This document shows positions 41,273-49,766 of a stretch of DNA of 57,617 nucleotides, piece by piece (positions within the stretch are counted from its first letter, which is position 1; each line of letters begins with the position of its first letter). The stretch is taken from contig JBMHDV010000003.1 in assembly GCA_049889215.1 (NCBI GenBank), positions 1-57,617 on the forward strand, given 5' to 3'. A program made the position numbers and the translations under genes. A model generated the notes under the pieces. The model did not search any database. It was not told the origin of the DNA and saw nothing but the letters and a program-made list of their open reading frames with translations. Source of the DNA: UBA817 sp049889215 (GTDB taxonomy: Bacteria > Margulisbacteria > Marinamargulisbacteria > UBA817).

Positions 41273-41842
41273 ATGCCAGTACTTCGAACAGCATCAGAGA
41301 AAATTAACAGGTCTTATAATCATATCAATTTATATGATTCTGATTCAGATGGTGATTATGAACCAGGATCTATTGCTCAAGAACTTGCTTTGGTGGATCC
41401 AAAAGGTGCTTCATTTTTCAATGAAATTGGTATTATTGCAAAAATAAATACTAATGTAGACCCTTTATTTCAAGAAATTGAAGATTCTCGAAAAGAAATC
41501 GAAAGTTTAGGCGCACTTTTAATTCAAAAAACAGCCAGAGGTTTTTTAGGCAGGCGTAAAGTAATTAAATTAAAACAAAGATTACAAGAAACAAAACAAT
41601 GTCGCAGTGATTCATCAGATTCACTAGATTCAACATCGACAGTATCCGATTTTGAATATCAACAGGAATTAGACAACTTTAAAAATCCTGAAACAAAACA
41701 ATGTCCCAGTGATTCATCAAAGCCAGTAACTTACTCAGAAGACGGATGGCTACAGTTCCAATTTGAAGAAGAATATCTTAATGATGATGGTCAAGTTGAT
41801 CAACTACAGCAGTACCAATCGCGTGAACAAAAAGTTGCCTAA
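41273..41842 (+). CDS. IQ-motif (calmodulin-binding-like) acidic protein
   Basis: Using the ATG at 41273 the protein has 189 residues. Residues 84-98 (IQKTARGFLGRRKVI) match the eukaryotic IQ consensus I-Q-x-x-x-R-G-x-x-x-R-x-x-(hydrophobic) at every position; in eukaryotes this helix binds calmodulin or myosin light chains. The flanks are acidic and Ser-rich (YDSDSDGDYE, SDSSDSLDSTST), with a twice-used E-T-K-Q-C-x-S-D-S-S phrase at 106-115 and 140-149 and a late WLQFQFEEEYLNDD. No signal peptide or membrane segment. Bacteria do not use calmodulin, so a host target is the natural inference. The next gene shares the LQFxF(D/E)E(D/E)YLN phrase. Confidence 0.75.
   Translation: MPVLRTASEKINRSYNHINLYDSDSDGDYEPGSIAQELALVDPKGASFFNEIGIIAKINTNVDPLFQEIEDSRKEIESLGALLIQKTARGFLGRRKVIKLKQRLQETKQCRSDSSDSLDSTSTVSDFEYQQELDNFKNPETKQCPSDSSKPVTYSEDGWLQFQFEEEYLNDDGQVDQLQQYQSREQKVA
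41522..41566 (+). other. IQ motif
   Basis: The segment codes IQKTARGFLGRRKVI, an exact fit to the IQ calmodulin-binding consensus, inside a predicted helix (IESLGALLIQ... continuing to IKLKQRLQE). Confidence 0.75.
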
Positions 41843-41916
41843 CTCCTAATTATTAACCTCTGTTATTCGTTGTGCTTATATGGCCTGTCAGCCAATTTTC
41901 TGGTAACTTATAATGT

Positions 41917-42372
41917 ATGTTTTTTCCCAGAAAATCATGCTTATTGTCATTAAACTTATTTAAAAACGTGGCTTATATAAGTTTAGATGATGAGTTGCAG
42001 TTTCCATTTGATGAAGATTACTTAAATAAAGTCACACCAACTCCGATGGAAAATAACAATGGTTATGTAATAAGTGTAGCTGATAATCAAAACTCCAGAC
42101 ATAAAAATTTAACTAGATGCGATTTTTCAAAACCAATAGAAATAAAAGGGGCACAAACTTTGATCGAAGAATCCAAATCACTAACAGGCATTAAATTTTG
42201 GCAGTCGCGTGCAAATGGTGATCAATTTAAAAGTGGGAATTCCTCTTATGATGAAAGAGCGTTATCCACCTCTACTGAGCCACCTGTCTCTGTGTTTGAT
42301 TCATGGTCATTAAGTGAAGACAATCTAATCTATAGTAATTTGATGCATGAATTACATAAGTTATCACAATAA
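41917..42372 (+). CDS. Unknown acidic protein related in part to the IQ-motif neighbour
   Basis: A 151-codon frame holds LDDELQFPFDEDYLNK (about 23-38), close to WLQFQFEEEYLNDD near the end of the preceding protein; the rest is polar and probably disordered. The first ~20 codons look non-protein-like and there is no Shine-Dalgarno site, while a TATAAT box lies at 41909-41914, overlapping the expected start. The real start may be internal, or this may be the decayed remains of a second copy of the upstream gene. Function unknown. Confidence 0.45.
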   Translation: MFFPRKSCLLSLNLFKNVAYISLDDELQFPFDEDYLNKVTPTPMENNNGYVISVADNQNSRHKNLTRCDFSKPIEIKGAQTLIEESKSLTGIKFWQSRANGDQFKSGNSSYDERALSTSTEPPVSVFDSWSLSEDNLIYSNLMHELHKLSQ

Positions 42373-42412
42373 TCTCCTTTTGTTCTTATTAAAAAGTAAA
42401 TAGAATATTAGT

Positions 42413-43783
42413 ATGTCAAACTACAAAACAGGCCTCGTTTGGTTACGACGCGATTACCGACTCCACGATCACACGGCCTTAAATCAGGCGTTAACACAGT
42501 GCGAACAAGTCGTGGTTTGTTTTATATTCGATACCCATATTTTAAACCCTTTAGAAAATAACGATCAGCGAATCCCATTTATTATACAGTCCCTTCGTGA
42601 GGTTGAGGATCAATTAAATCAATATGGATCAAATCTTTGCATTCGGTATGGACCACCAGAAGAGATGTTGCCTGAGATTATTCAAAAATACAATATAGAT
42701 GCGTTGTTTTTTAATCGTGATGTTGAGCCCTACGCAATCAAACGAGATCAAGCCATTCATTCATTATTGAATATTCCAATTCACACATCCAAAGACACCG
42801 TTATTTTTGAAAAGGATGAGGTATTAACTAAGGATGGTGGGCATTACAGAGTATTCACACCCTATAAGAATCAATGGTGCCGATTATTGTCACCCGAGGT
42901 GATGAAGGTGAATCCGTTACCGAATCATCACTTTTTAGCTGTTGAGGAAGATTCAAGCATTCATGATGATCGTTGGTTTGATTTAATGGGGTTCACGATT
43001 AAATCGTGTTTTTTGCCAGGGGGTCGTAGCCACGCATTAGCTGCAATGCAGGCCTTTAAATCAATGATTGATGGGTATCATGTTGACCGTGATTTTCCCG
43101 ATTTAAATCGCACATCCCAATTATCACCTTACATCCGGTTTGGCTGTGTTTCCATTCGCGAACTGGTGACGTTTGCGGTGACGTTTGAATCCGAGGGTGC
43201 CGATATTTGGTTATCTGAATTGGTTTGGCGTGATTTCTATCACATGATTGTGGCAACGCATCCCAATTGTCATCAATCGTCAATAAAGCCAGCATATGAT
43301 CGAATTGAGTGGGTGGGGACAGATGATCATTTTGACGCTTGGTGCCAGGGACAAACAGGGTTTCCCATTGTCGATGCCGCCATGCGACAACTTAATACCA
43401 CCGGGCTCATGCACAATCGCTGTCGGATGATTGTAGCGTCATTTTTATGCAAAACATTATTGGTTGATTGGCGTAAGGGCGAGGCCTATTTTGCAAAAAA
43501 ACTGTTGGATTTCGATTTTGCCGCCAATAACGGTGGGTGGGCGTGGGCATCGTCATCTGGGTGTGATGCACAACCTTACTTCCGCATTTTTAACCCCACC
43601 AGTCAGTCACAAAAGTTTGATGCTTCCGGTGCATATATTCGTAAATATTGCCCAGAATTGGCGCATCTGTCGAATAAAGATATTCATCTCCCACCACCAA
43701 CACCGGGTTATCCTGCTCAAATTGTCGATTATAAAAAAAATCGGCAAGCGGCATTGGATATGTATTCTGTCGTTAAATCTTAA
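42413..43783 (+). CDS. phr: Deoxyribodipyrimidine photolyase
   Basis: The enzyme splits UV-induced pyrimidine dimers with blue light and FADH-. The 456-residue protein has the N-terminal antenna-binding domain (LVWLRRDYRLHDHTAL) and a complete FAD domain: TSQLSPYIRFGCVSIRE, LVWRDFYHMIVATHP, FPIVDAAMRQLNTTGLMHNR, and the strongly conserved WASSSGCDAQPYFRIFNP. Size and motifs are those of class I CPD photolyases. Light exposure of the organism or its host is implied. CbiX-like and pdxH genes follow closely on the same strand. Confidence 0.95.
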   Translation: MSNYKTGLVWLRRDYRLHDHTALNQALTQCEQVVVCFIFDTHILNPLENNDQRIPFIIQSLREVEDQLNQYGSNLCIRYGPPEEMLPEIIQKYNIDALFFNRDVEPYAIKRDQAIHSLLNIPIHTSKDTVIFEKDEVLTKDGGHYRVFTPYKNQWCRLLSPEVMKVNPLPNHHFLAVEEDSSIHDDRWFDLMGFTIKSCFLPGGRSHALAAMQAFKSMIDGYHVDRDFPDLNRTSQLSPYIRFGCVSIRELVTFAVTFESEGADIWLSELVWRDFYHMIVATHPNCHQSSIKPAYDRIEWVGTDDHFDAWCQGQTGFPIVDAAMRQLNTTGLMHNRCRMIVASFLCKTLLVDWRKGEAYFAKKLLDFDFAANNGGWAWASSSGCDAQPYFRIFNPTSQSQKFDASGAYIRKYCPELAHLSNKDIHLPPPTPGYPAQIVDYKKNRQAALDMYSVVKS

Positions 43784-43804
43784 TTTTTTTGATACGCTAA
43801 TACT

Positions 43805-44161
43805 ATGAAAGCTGTAATAATTATCGATCACGGGTCCCGTTACCCAGCTGCTAATGACGCTCTATTTGAAGTTGTTAATCGCATGCAAGAACTCACGCCA
43901 GATATTATGGTAAAAGGCGCACACATGGAACTGTGTGATCCATCCATTCAACAAGTCGTTGATGATTGTGTTGCCAATGGCGCCACCCATATTATCGCTC
44001 ACCCATACATGTTGTCTCCAGGCCGGCATGCCATCCGTGATATTCCAAATATGGTGCATGATGCGGTTGCCAACCATCCCGATGTATCGGTTGAGGTCAC
44101 ACCACCGTTAGGGTTGGATGATGGCATTATTGGTGTGATTAAAAAGCGGTGTGGCATTTAA
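43805..44161 (+). CDS. CbiX-type small sirohydrochlorin chelatase-like protein
   Basis: The 118-residue protein matches the short CbiX form: IIIDHGSRYPAANDAL at the N-terminus (metal-binding His), MELCDPSIQQVVDDCVANGA, and HPYMLSPGRHAIRDIP with the second His. Family members insert cobalt, iron or nickel into sirohydrochlorin as dimers. No other cobalamin or sirohaem gene is in the window, so the metal is open. pdxH starts three bases after its stop. Confidence 0.85.
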   Translation: MKAVIIIDHGSRYPAANDALFEVVNRMQELTPDIMVKGAHMELCDPSIQQVVDDCVANGATHIIAHPYMLSPGRHAIRDIPNMVHDAVANHPDVSVEVTPPLGLDDGIIGVIKKRCGI

Positions 44162-44164
44162 GCA

Positions 44165-44797
44165 ATGTTTTTAAATGAATCCCGCAAGGAATACACCAAA
44201 TACGAATTCGATACTTCCCACGCATTAGATAACCCATTTCAACAATTCAATGAATGGTTTGAGTTTGCAAAGAAAAACGCTGTTTTTGAGCCCAATGCAA
44301 TGCATGTGTCAACGGTTGATGCGGAAGGTCAGCCAAAAAATCGAGTTGTATTGTTAAAATCGTTTTCAGATGATGGCTTTGTTTTTTTTACAAACTACAA
44401 TAGCGATAAGTCGCAACAACTGTTACAAAACCCAAGGGTCGCATTAACGTTTTTTTGGCCAAACATTGAACGTCAAGTTCGAATCGAAGGGGTAGCCAAA
44501 CAATCGTCAGCAGCGTTTTCAGACGCCTATTTTAAAACTCGACCGCGTGATTCTCAGTTATCCGCTTGGGCCTCAGACCAATCTCAGGTGGTCGAAAACC
44601 GCGATGAATTGGATGCGCGCTTGGCATTATTTAACAAAAAGTTTCCAACCGATGTTCCTCGTCCGGAGCATTGGGGTGGCATTGAAATACAACCGCACTA
44701 TTTTGAGTTTTGGCAAGGTCGAAACAATCGCTATCATGATCGGATTGTATTTAAACAATCATCAGATCAATGGGACATTTCTCGTTTGTGCCCATGA
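44165..44797 (+). CDS. pdxH: Pyridoxine/pyridoxamine 5'-phosphate oxidase
   Basis: PdxH is the FMN enzyme that makes PLP. It has 210 residues with NRVVLLKSFSDDGFVFFTNY, RQVRIEGVAKQSSAAFSDAY, RPRDSQLSAWASDQS, and the C-terminal FWQGRNNRYHDRIVFKQ ending in RLCP, the usual PdxH terminus (RLxP). PLP is needed by dapC and trpB products in this window. The stop overlaps the Nudix start (ATGA). Confidence 0.96.
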   Translation: MFLNESRKEYTKYEFDTSHALDNPFQQFNEWFEFAKKNAVFEPNAMHVSTVDAEGQPKNRVVLLKSFSDDGFVFFTNYNSDKSQQLLQNPRVALTFFWPNIERQVRIEGVAKQSSAAFSDAYFKTRPRDSQLSAWASDQSQVVENRDELDARLALFNKKFPTDVPRPEHWGGIEIQPHYFEFWQGRNNRYHDRIVFKQSSDQWDISRLCP

Positions 44798-45303
44798 CGT
44801 GTCAGCACTGTTCAACCAATATTATAGTAACCACACCAGAAGGCGATACCCACGAGCGAAAAGTATGTGGCAATTGCAATACGATTCTTTACGAGAATCC
44901 CAAAATTGTGGCGGGTGTTTTACCCATATTTGAAGATAAGATTCTGTTATGTAAACGCAATATCGAACCGCGAAAGCACTTTTGGACCGTTCCCTCAGGC
45001 TTTATGGAGCTTAACGAAACCCTTAAAGAAGCGGCCCTTCGTGAAGCGAAGGAAGAGGCGGGTATTGAGCCAACCATCGATCATCTCCACACCATTTATG
45101 ACCTTCCTCATATTGGCCAAGTTTATTTTCTTTTTAAAGCCCATTGCAATACCCCTGATCATGAGCCTGGCATTGAAACCATTGAATCCAAATGGGTAAC
45201 GTATAATGACATTCCATGGGATGAGTTGGCCTTTACTTCAGTTGAGTTTGGTTTGCGACATTTCCATAGTGAAGGTCCACATTACGGAAATTATAAAAAG
45301 TAA
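44794..45303 (+). CDS. Nudix hydrolase with N-terminal zinc ribbon
   Basis: Start is the ATG overlapping the pdxH stop, giving 169 residues. Two Cys pairs (CQHC and CGNC) make a zinc ribbon, followed by the Nudix box GFMELNETLKEAALREAKEE with A-G-I, which fits G-x5-E-x7-R-E-x2-E-E-x-G fully. Such proteins hydrolyse nucleoside diphosphate derivatives such as ADP-ribose, NADH or FAD; substrate is not predictable. Coupling to pdxH suggests cofactor housekeeping. Confidence 0.9.
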   Translation: MTCQHCSTNIIVTTPEGDTHERKVCGNCNTILYENPKIVAGVLPIFEDKILLCKRNIEPRKHFWTVPSGFMELNETLKEAALREAKEEAGIEPTIDHLHTIYDLPHIGQVYFLFKAHCNTPDHEPGIETIESKWVTYNDIPWDELAFTSVEFGLRHFHSEGPHYGNYKK

Positions 45304-45382
45304 ACATTAAATACTTAAACCATGATTCGATGTAAAATGATGACTAATCAATGTGCATAGCTTGCACGGAGTCCGAGTTGTT

Positions 45383-45964
45383 TTATTTTTTATGTTTTTT
45401 ATTTAAGGGCTGTTGTAAATGATCTAAACGTGAGGGGGCAGGTTCATTCTCTGGTACTCCCTCAAACGGACTGCTGGCAACTTCCTCATAAACGTAAACG
45501 CCAGGGCTTTTCCATATGCGTCTGATTGGGTTTTTCATTTTTGAGGATGTCCCACTTGCCCGATCCGACTCACGTTGCTCAAGTATTTCGCCTTCCTTTT
45601 TATTGATAACCTTGAGTTGATTAAAATGTTGTCCCAACTTATCAATAATATTAAATTCCGCTAATTCATTGTCTATTCCATCATCATCATCATTAAAAGG
45701 ATATGTTAACAAGCTGTGTAGTTGGGTATTTTCTCTACTCATAATCTTCCCATCATCGAAATGATTAGGTGAATTACGTCTAGAACCAAATGGAACCGTT
45801 TCTACACTTTCTAACTCCCTACCAACCATTTGACTTTTTTGTATTGTATTTTGTGATGCACTATTCATTTCAACATCATCAGTTTTTCTTAATACTCTTG
45901 AGTCTGGTCTAAACAGAGGCGATGGACTATTCCCACCGAAATTAACGTTATTTATTTTAATCAC
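45383..45964 (-). CDS. Unknown disordered protein with basic C-terminus
   Basis: This 193-residue protein is polar and mostly disordered, with an acidic run (PFNDDDDGIDNELAEF) in the middle and a C-terminal NKKHKK. A clear aaggtg lies six bases before the ATG. Residues WKSPGVYVYEEVASSP (about 149-164) echo the K-x-P-G-V-Y-V-x-E start of contractile tail sheath proteins, but no sheath domain follows. The AT-rich style and basic tail group it with the host-directed-looking proteins of the window. Function unknown. Confidence 0.65.
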   Translation of the reverse strand: MIKINNVNFGGNSPSPLFRPDSRVLRKTDDVEMNSASQNTIQKSQMVGRELESVETVPFGSRRNSPNHFDDGKIMSRENTQLHSLLTYPFNDDDDGIDNELAEFNIIDKLGQHFNQLKVINKKEGEILEQRESDRASGTSSKMKNPIRRIWKSPGVYVYEEVASSPFEGVPENEPAPSRLDHLQQPLNKKHKK

Positions 45965-46079
45965 ACACCTTATATAAATTAATATCGATAGCTCAATATT
46001 AAAGATTTCATCACAACAGATTTAAAACCTGCCCATTTAAAATAGGCTAAAATAAAGTAAAAGTAAATAGGGGAGTAAA

Positions 46080-46808
46080 CTAAATTTTAGATAAACATCC
46101 ATCAAGTTGATTGATGGCAGCAAACCCTGCATGCTCGGTTCTTAAAATAAATCCGCCTAACGAAAACGGAACGAATCCGGATGATTCAAAAAGGGTTAAA
46201 TCATTTGCCCCAAATCCACCCTCTGGGCCAATGGCTAAAACAAGGTGATCAAACGTTAATTCTTTAATAGCGGCGCTGGGACCTTGCGTTGCATTTTCAT
46301 AGGCAACAAGTGCGAGTGTTGTTGGCGTGAACGCAATGTTGGCCAAGCACGTTGCAAGTGATTGAGGCTGTTGAAGTGTGGGGATGGACGACTGTTTGCT
46401 TTGTTTGGCTGCACTATCAATTGCTGTTTGTATACGACGAAATTTATTGTCAGACAGTTCCTTTACATCACAATACTCACTAATCACAGGGTAAAACGTC
46501 GATACCCCAATTTCTGTGCACATGCGGCATATATCCGTTAGTTTGTCTTGCTTTGGTAACGATTGGATAAGGCTGATTTTAAACGGTCGGCTTGATGAGA
46601 GTGACCATTGATCATTAATTTTGTAGGCGATGCCATCAGCTAAAACCTCAGTAATGGTAATGTTCAACAACCGCTTGCCATCAATCACAACATCAAGTTG
46701 GGATCTTTCTCTTAATCGACACACATTTATTAAGTGATGATAGGATTCTTTCGATAATAATATGGATGATTCCTTGAGTTGATGCTGATCAATAAATATG
46801 CGCTGCAT
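46080..46808 (-). CDS. rsmE: 16S rRNA (uracil(1498)-N(3))-methyltransferase
   Basis: RsmE is a SPOUT-class methyltransferase that modifies U1498 in the 30S decoding centre. The 242-residue protein has the N-terminal PUA-like part (HHLINVCRLRERSQLDVVID), the SPOUT core SLPKQDKLTDICRMCTEIGV, the knot motif LAIGPEGGFGANDLTLF, and the C-terminal LGGFILRTEHAGFAAINQL (family L-G-x-x-I-L-R-T-E-T-A). Normal length. Apparently a single-gene unit. Confidence 0.94.
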   Translation of the reverse strand: MQRIFIDQHQLKESSILLSKESYHHLINVCRLRERSQLDVVIDGKRLLNITITEVLADGIAYKINDQWSLSSSRPFKISLIQSLPKQDKLTDICRMCTEIGVSTFYPVISEYCDVKELSDNKFRRIQTAIDSAAKQSKQSSIPTLQQPQSLATCLANIAFTPTTLALVAYENATQGPSAAIKELTFDHLVLAIGPEGGFGANDLTLFESSGFVPFSLGGFILRTEHAGFAAINQLDGCLSKI

Positions 46809-46912
46809 TTTTTCAGTTTAACCAAAAGCACCCATGGAAACAATTCAGCAATCAATAATTTTTGTGCTTTTTATAAATTTCGTCGATATACTTAGATTGA
46901 AAGGAGGTTCGT

Positions 46913-47497
46913 TTGAAACTTATTACACTTTTATTACTAATTATGTGCACTGTCACAATTTTTGCAAAAAAATCTGGAAAGCTTACTCACTCAAATGCAT
47001 TAGAGTCGTCAAAAATATATCAATTTAAATTAAAGGATATTGAAGGAGAAGAATTCGATTTTTCTCAATTTAAAGACAACGTTATATTAATTGTAAATGT
47101 TGCATCAAAGTGTGGCTTTACAAATCAGTATGAAGGGCTTCAGAAATTATATCAGGGATACAAAGATCAAGGATTTGTTGTTATTGGTATACCATCCAAT
47201 GATTTTGGTAAGCAAGAACCTGGCTCTGCTGCTGATATTCAATCGTTTTGCTCAATGAACTACAATGTGACATTTCCAATTTTAGAAAAGTCACGAGTTA
47301 AGGGTAAGAATGCAATACCTTTATATCGGTTTTTGACAGACAAGAAACTGCATCCGACCACTGGTGGACAAGTTTCTTGGAATTTTAATAAGTTTCTTGT
47401 CGATAAGAATGGGTACGTAATTGATCGATTTAGTTCATTTACAAAACCTGAATCAAAAAAAGTAATCACGGCAATCGAGAAAAGTTTATCACTTTAG
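46913..47497 (+). CDS. Glutathione peroxidase family protein, exported
   Basis: The 194-residue protein has a signal peptide (MKLITLLLLIMCTVTIFAKK) and a GPx fold: VNVASKCGFTNQYEGLQKLY with the peroxidatic Cys (not Sec), VVIGIPSNDFGKQEPGS with Gln, and VSWNFNKFLVDKNG with Trp and Asn of the catalytic tetrad. The start is a TTG six bases after a strong aaggagg, which decides it. Bacterial enzymes of this type usually draw on thioredoxin. The export signal places it in the periplasm. It heads a run of redox genes. Confidence 0.92.
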   Translation: MKLITLLLLIMCTVTIFAKKSGKLTHSNALESSKIYQFKLKDIEGEEFDFSQFKDNVILIVNVASKCGFTNQYEGLQKLYQGYKDQGFVVIGIPSNDFGKQEPGSAADIQSFCSMNYNVTFPILEKSRVKGKNAIPLYRFLTDKKLHPTTGGQVSWNFNKFLVDKNGYVIDRFSSFTKPESKKVITAIEKSLSL

Positions 47498-47557
47498 TTG
47501 GCTTGTACTCTCGGATCATGATATGATTTTTGCGTGATGCAAATAAGGAGATTATTA

Positions 47558-47983
47558 ATGAGAAAAAGTATTTATATTTTATTTTTGTTTGTTGCTTTAA
47601 TTGGTTGTGGTCCATCATATGATCAAACCGTTGAAATAGAGTCATTGGGTAACCAAATGAAATACAATGTACCTCAAATAACTGCAGCAGCAGGTTCATC
47701 TATGTTAATTAAGTTTAGAAATAACGCAAACATGGAGATTATGAAACACAATATTGTTATTTTATCAGATAAAAAATTCATTGATGAAGTGGGGAAAGCT
47801 GCTTTATCAGCTGAAAATTATTTGCCCGATCATGAGGCAATCATTGCTGCTTCTGAGTTAATTGGCCCTGGTGAATTAACTGAGCTTGAATTACAAGTGC
47901 CAGCCCAACCTGGTGAGTATCCTTACATTTGTACGTTTCCTGGGCATTATCAAGTAATGCAAGGCATAATTGTCGTAAAGTAA
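47558..47983 (+). CDS. Azurin/auracyanin-like cupredoxin lipoprotein
   Basis: From the ATG at 47558 (aaggag seven bases before; upstream GTG and ATG codons lack one) the protein has 141 residues. The lipobox LIGC gives a lipidated Cys17. The blue-copper ligands are visible: His in IMKHNIVIL and Cys, His, Met in YICTFPGHYQVMQG, the azurin-type spacing. It carries electrons outside the cytoplasmic membrane, likely between a quinol-oxidising complex and an oxidase not in this window. ndh begins ten bases after its stop. Confidence 0.92.
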   Translation: MRKSIYILFLFVALIGCGPSYDQTVEIESLGNQMKYNVPQITAAAGSSMLIKFRNNANMEIMKHNIVILSDKKFIDEVGKAALSAENYLPDHEAIIAASELIGPGELTELELQVPAQPGEYPYICTFPGHYQVMQGIIVVK

Positions 47984-47992
47984 ACAGATATT

Positions 47993-49219
47993 ATGGCGAA
48001 AATAGTTGTTGTTGGTGGTGGTTTTGCGGGATTGAATTTAACCAAGTCTTTGGCATCTTCAAAACATGAAATCTTATTGATTGATAAAACAAATCATCAT
48101 TTATTTCAGCCCCTTCTTTATCAGGTAGCAACAGCTGTTTTATCGCCTGCAGACATTGCGGTTCCAATTCGTGATGTATTTCGAAATAATAAAAATGTAC
48201 GTGTGTTGATGGGGGATGTAAAAACAATAGACAAGCAAAATAATAAAATTATCTTAAAAAGTAAAAAGGTCTTTTCTTATGATTACCTTGTTGTTGCCAC
48301 CGGTGCGCGTCATTCATATTTTGGGAATGACGACTGGGAGCAACACGCTGGTGGTTTAAAAACTGTCCAAGATGCGCTAAAAATTCGCGAGAAAATTTTG
48401 TTGTCTTTTGAAAAGGCTGAGCGTGAATCAGATTCGGTAAAACGACAACGTTTTTTAAATTTTGTCGTTGTAGGTGGCGGTCCTACAGGTGTTGAGATGG
48501 CTGGCTCGATTGCAGATATTGCGTATCAAAATTTAACAAAGGATTTTCGTAATTTTTCGACAAAAGATGCACGTATTTATTTAATTGAAGCATCCAATCA
48601 AATTTTACCTATGTTTGATCAGGGATTATCAGATAAAGCGCGTAAATACCTTGCAGATTTTGGAGTTATTGTCCGAACAAATGAGCGAGTGACAAACATC
48701 TCAAAGCAATTTGTTGAGACGTGCAATGATACTATTGAAACTGAAAATATTATTTGGGCTGCTGGTAATGAAGGCAGTCAATTGTCCCGTTCGCTTAAGT
48801 CAGACTTGGATAGACAGGGGAGGGTCATTGTAAACTCAGATTGTAGCATTCCCCAATTTTCAAATATTTTCGTTATTGGTGATGCTGCCCATTTTAACCA
48901 TGATAGCAATGGTGTTTTACCAGGAATTGCCCCTGTAGCAATTCAACAAGGTAAGTATGTTGCTAAAATAATTAAACGAGAATTAAAAAATAGACCCCCA
49001 TTTCGTTATTTCGATAAAGGGATGATGGCAACTGTTGGAAAATCAAAGGCAATTGCAGAAACTGGGCCTTTCAAATTATCTGGATTAATCGCTTGGTTAG
49101 CTTGGAGTTTTATCCATTTAATGTATTTAGTTGGTTATCGAACGAAAGTTTTGGTATTGATTGAGTGGATAATATCCTATATTTTTAATAAAAAAGGACC
49201 ACGATTAATTTACAGGTAA
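47993..49219 (+). CDS. ndh: Type II NADH dehydrogenase (NADH:quinone oxidoreductase)
   Basis: Ndh passes electrons from NADH to quinone without pumping protons. The 408-residue protein has the FAD site VVVGGGFAGLNLTKSL, the NDH-2 hallmark HHLFQPLLYQVATAVLSPAD, the NADH site VVGGGPTGVEMAGSI, VIGDAAHF and the quinone-region GIAPVAIQQGKYVAK. The C-terminus has a hydrophobic anchor (LIAWLAWSFIHLMYLVGYR). It sits with the cupredoxin and other redox genes as a probable operon. Confidence 0.93.
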   Translation: MAKIVVVGGGFAGLNLTKSLASSKHEILLIDKTNHHLFQPLLYQVATAVLSPADIAVPIRDVFRNNKNVRVLMGDVKTIDKQNNKIILKSKKVFSYDYLVVATGARHSYFGNDDWEQHAGGLKTVQDALKIREKILLSFEKAERESDSVKRQRFLNFVVVGGGPTGVEMAGSIADIAYQNLTKDFRNFSTKDARIYLIEASNQILPMFDQGLSDKARKYLADFGVIVRTNERVTNISKQFVETCNDTIETENIIWAAGNEGSQLSRSLKSDLDRQGRVIVNSDCSIPQFSNIFVIGDAAHFNHDSNGVLPGIAPVAIQQGKYVAKIIKRELKNRPPFRYFDKGMMATVGKSKAIAETGPFKLSGLIAWLAWSFIHLMYLVGYRTKVLVLIEWIISYIFNKKGPRLIYR

Positions 49220-49223
49220 ACTT

Positions 49224-49766
49224 ATGAATTTTAATAACAAAAAAATATTAATCGGCTTTATTGTCGCGTTTATACTTGGACTCAATGTCTACAATATTCC
49301 ATTAAAAGGCCAAGATTCTCAAAGCATTGCCACAAATTCTATGCAATATGAAGCAGCCACAAAATTTAAAACTGAGCAATTAAATTCTGTATTAAATAAA
49401 TCACTCGATGCACCTGTCAATTTTAATGAATATAACAAGGTAATTATTAGTTTCTGGGCGACTTGGTGTCCATCTTGTCGGTTGGAAAATAAAATTTTTA
49501 ATAAGATTTTAAAAAAAACAGGGAAAGAATTATTAATTATTGGAATCAGTGTTGATAAATCACAAGATGCTCTTGATGAATATTTGAATAAAAATAAACT
49601 TTCTTTTCCAGTATTAAAAAATACCCCTGAAGTCGCTAAGTTATTTGATGATATTGTAGCTGTCCCTACTCATTACATCATTGACGTCAAAACAGAAACA
49701 GTTCGAAAGAGCATGGGGGTTATGGATGAATCTGAAATTAATAATATTATAAAGGAAAAATTATGA
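49224..49766 (+). CDS. TlpA/ResA-like membrane-anchored thioredoxin-fold protein
   Basis: The 180-residue protein has an N-terminal hydrophobic anchor (ILIGFIVAFILGLNVYNI) and a thioredoxin fold with active site FWATWCPSCRLEN and the cis-Pro in AVPTHYIID. It is a periplasmic disulfide reductase of the type that prepares cytochrome c or copper-site cysteines, fitting its position after the cupredoxin. Its end overlaps fprA by four bases. Confidence 0.9.
   Translation: MNFNNKKILIGFIVAFILGLNVYNIPLKGQDSQSIATNSMQYEAATKFKTEQLNSVLNKSLDAPVNFNEYNKVIISFWATWCPSCRLENKIFNKILKKTGKELLIIGISVDKSQDALDEYLNKNKLSFPVLKNTPEVAKLFDDIVAVPTHYIIDVKTETVRKSMGVMDESEINNIIKEKL

Noticed and set aside
44547..44933. Plus-strand frame of 128 codons across the pdxH-Nudix junction
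   Set aside because: It overlaps two clear enzymes in another frame and codes no recognisable protein.
45810..45964. Tail sheath gene based on KSPGVYVYEE in the 193-residue protein
   Set aside because: The phrase is near the C-terminus and no sheath domain follows.
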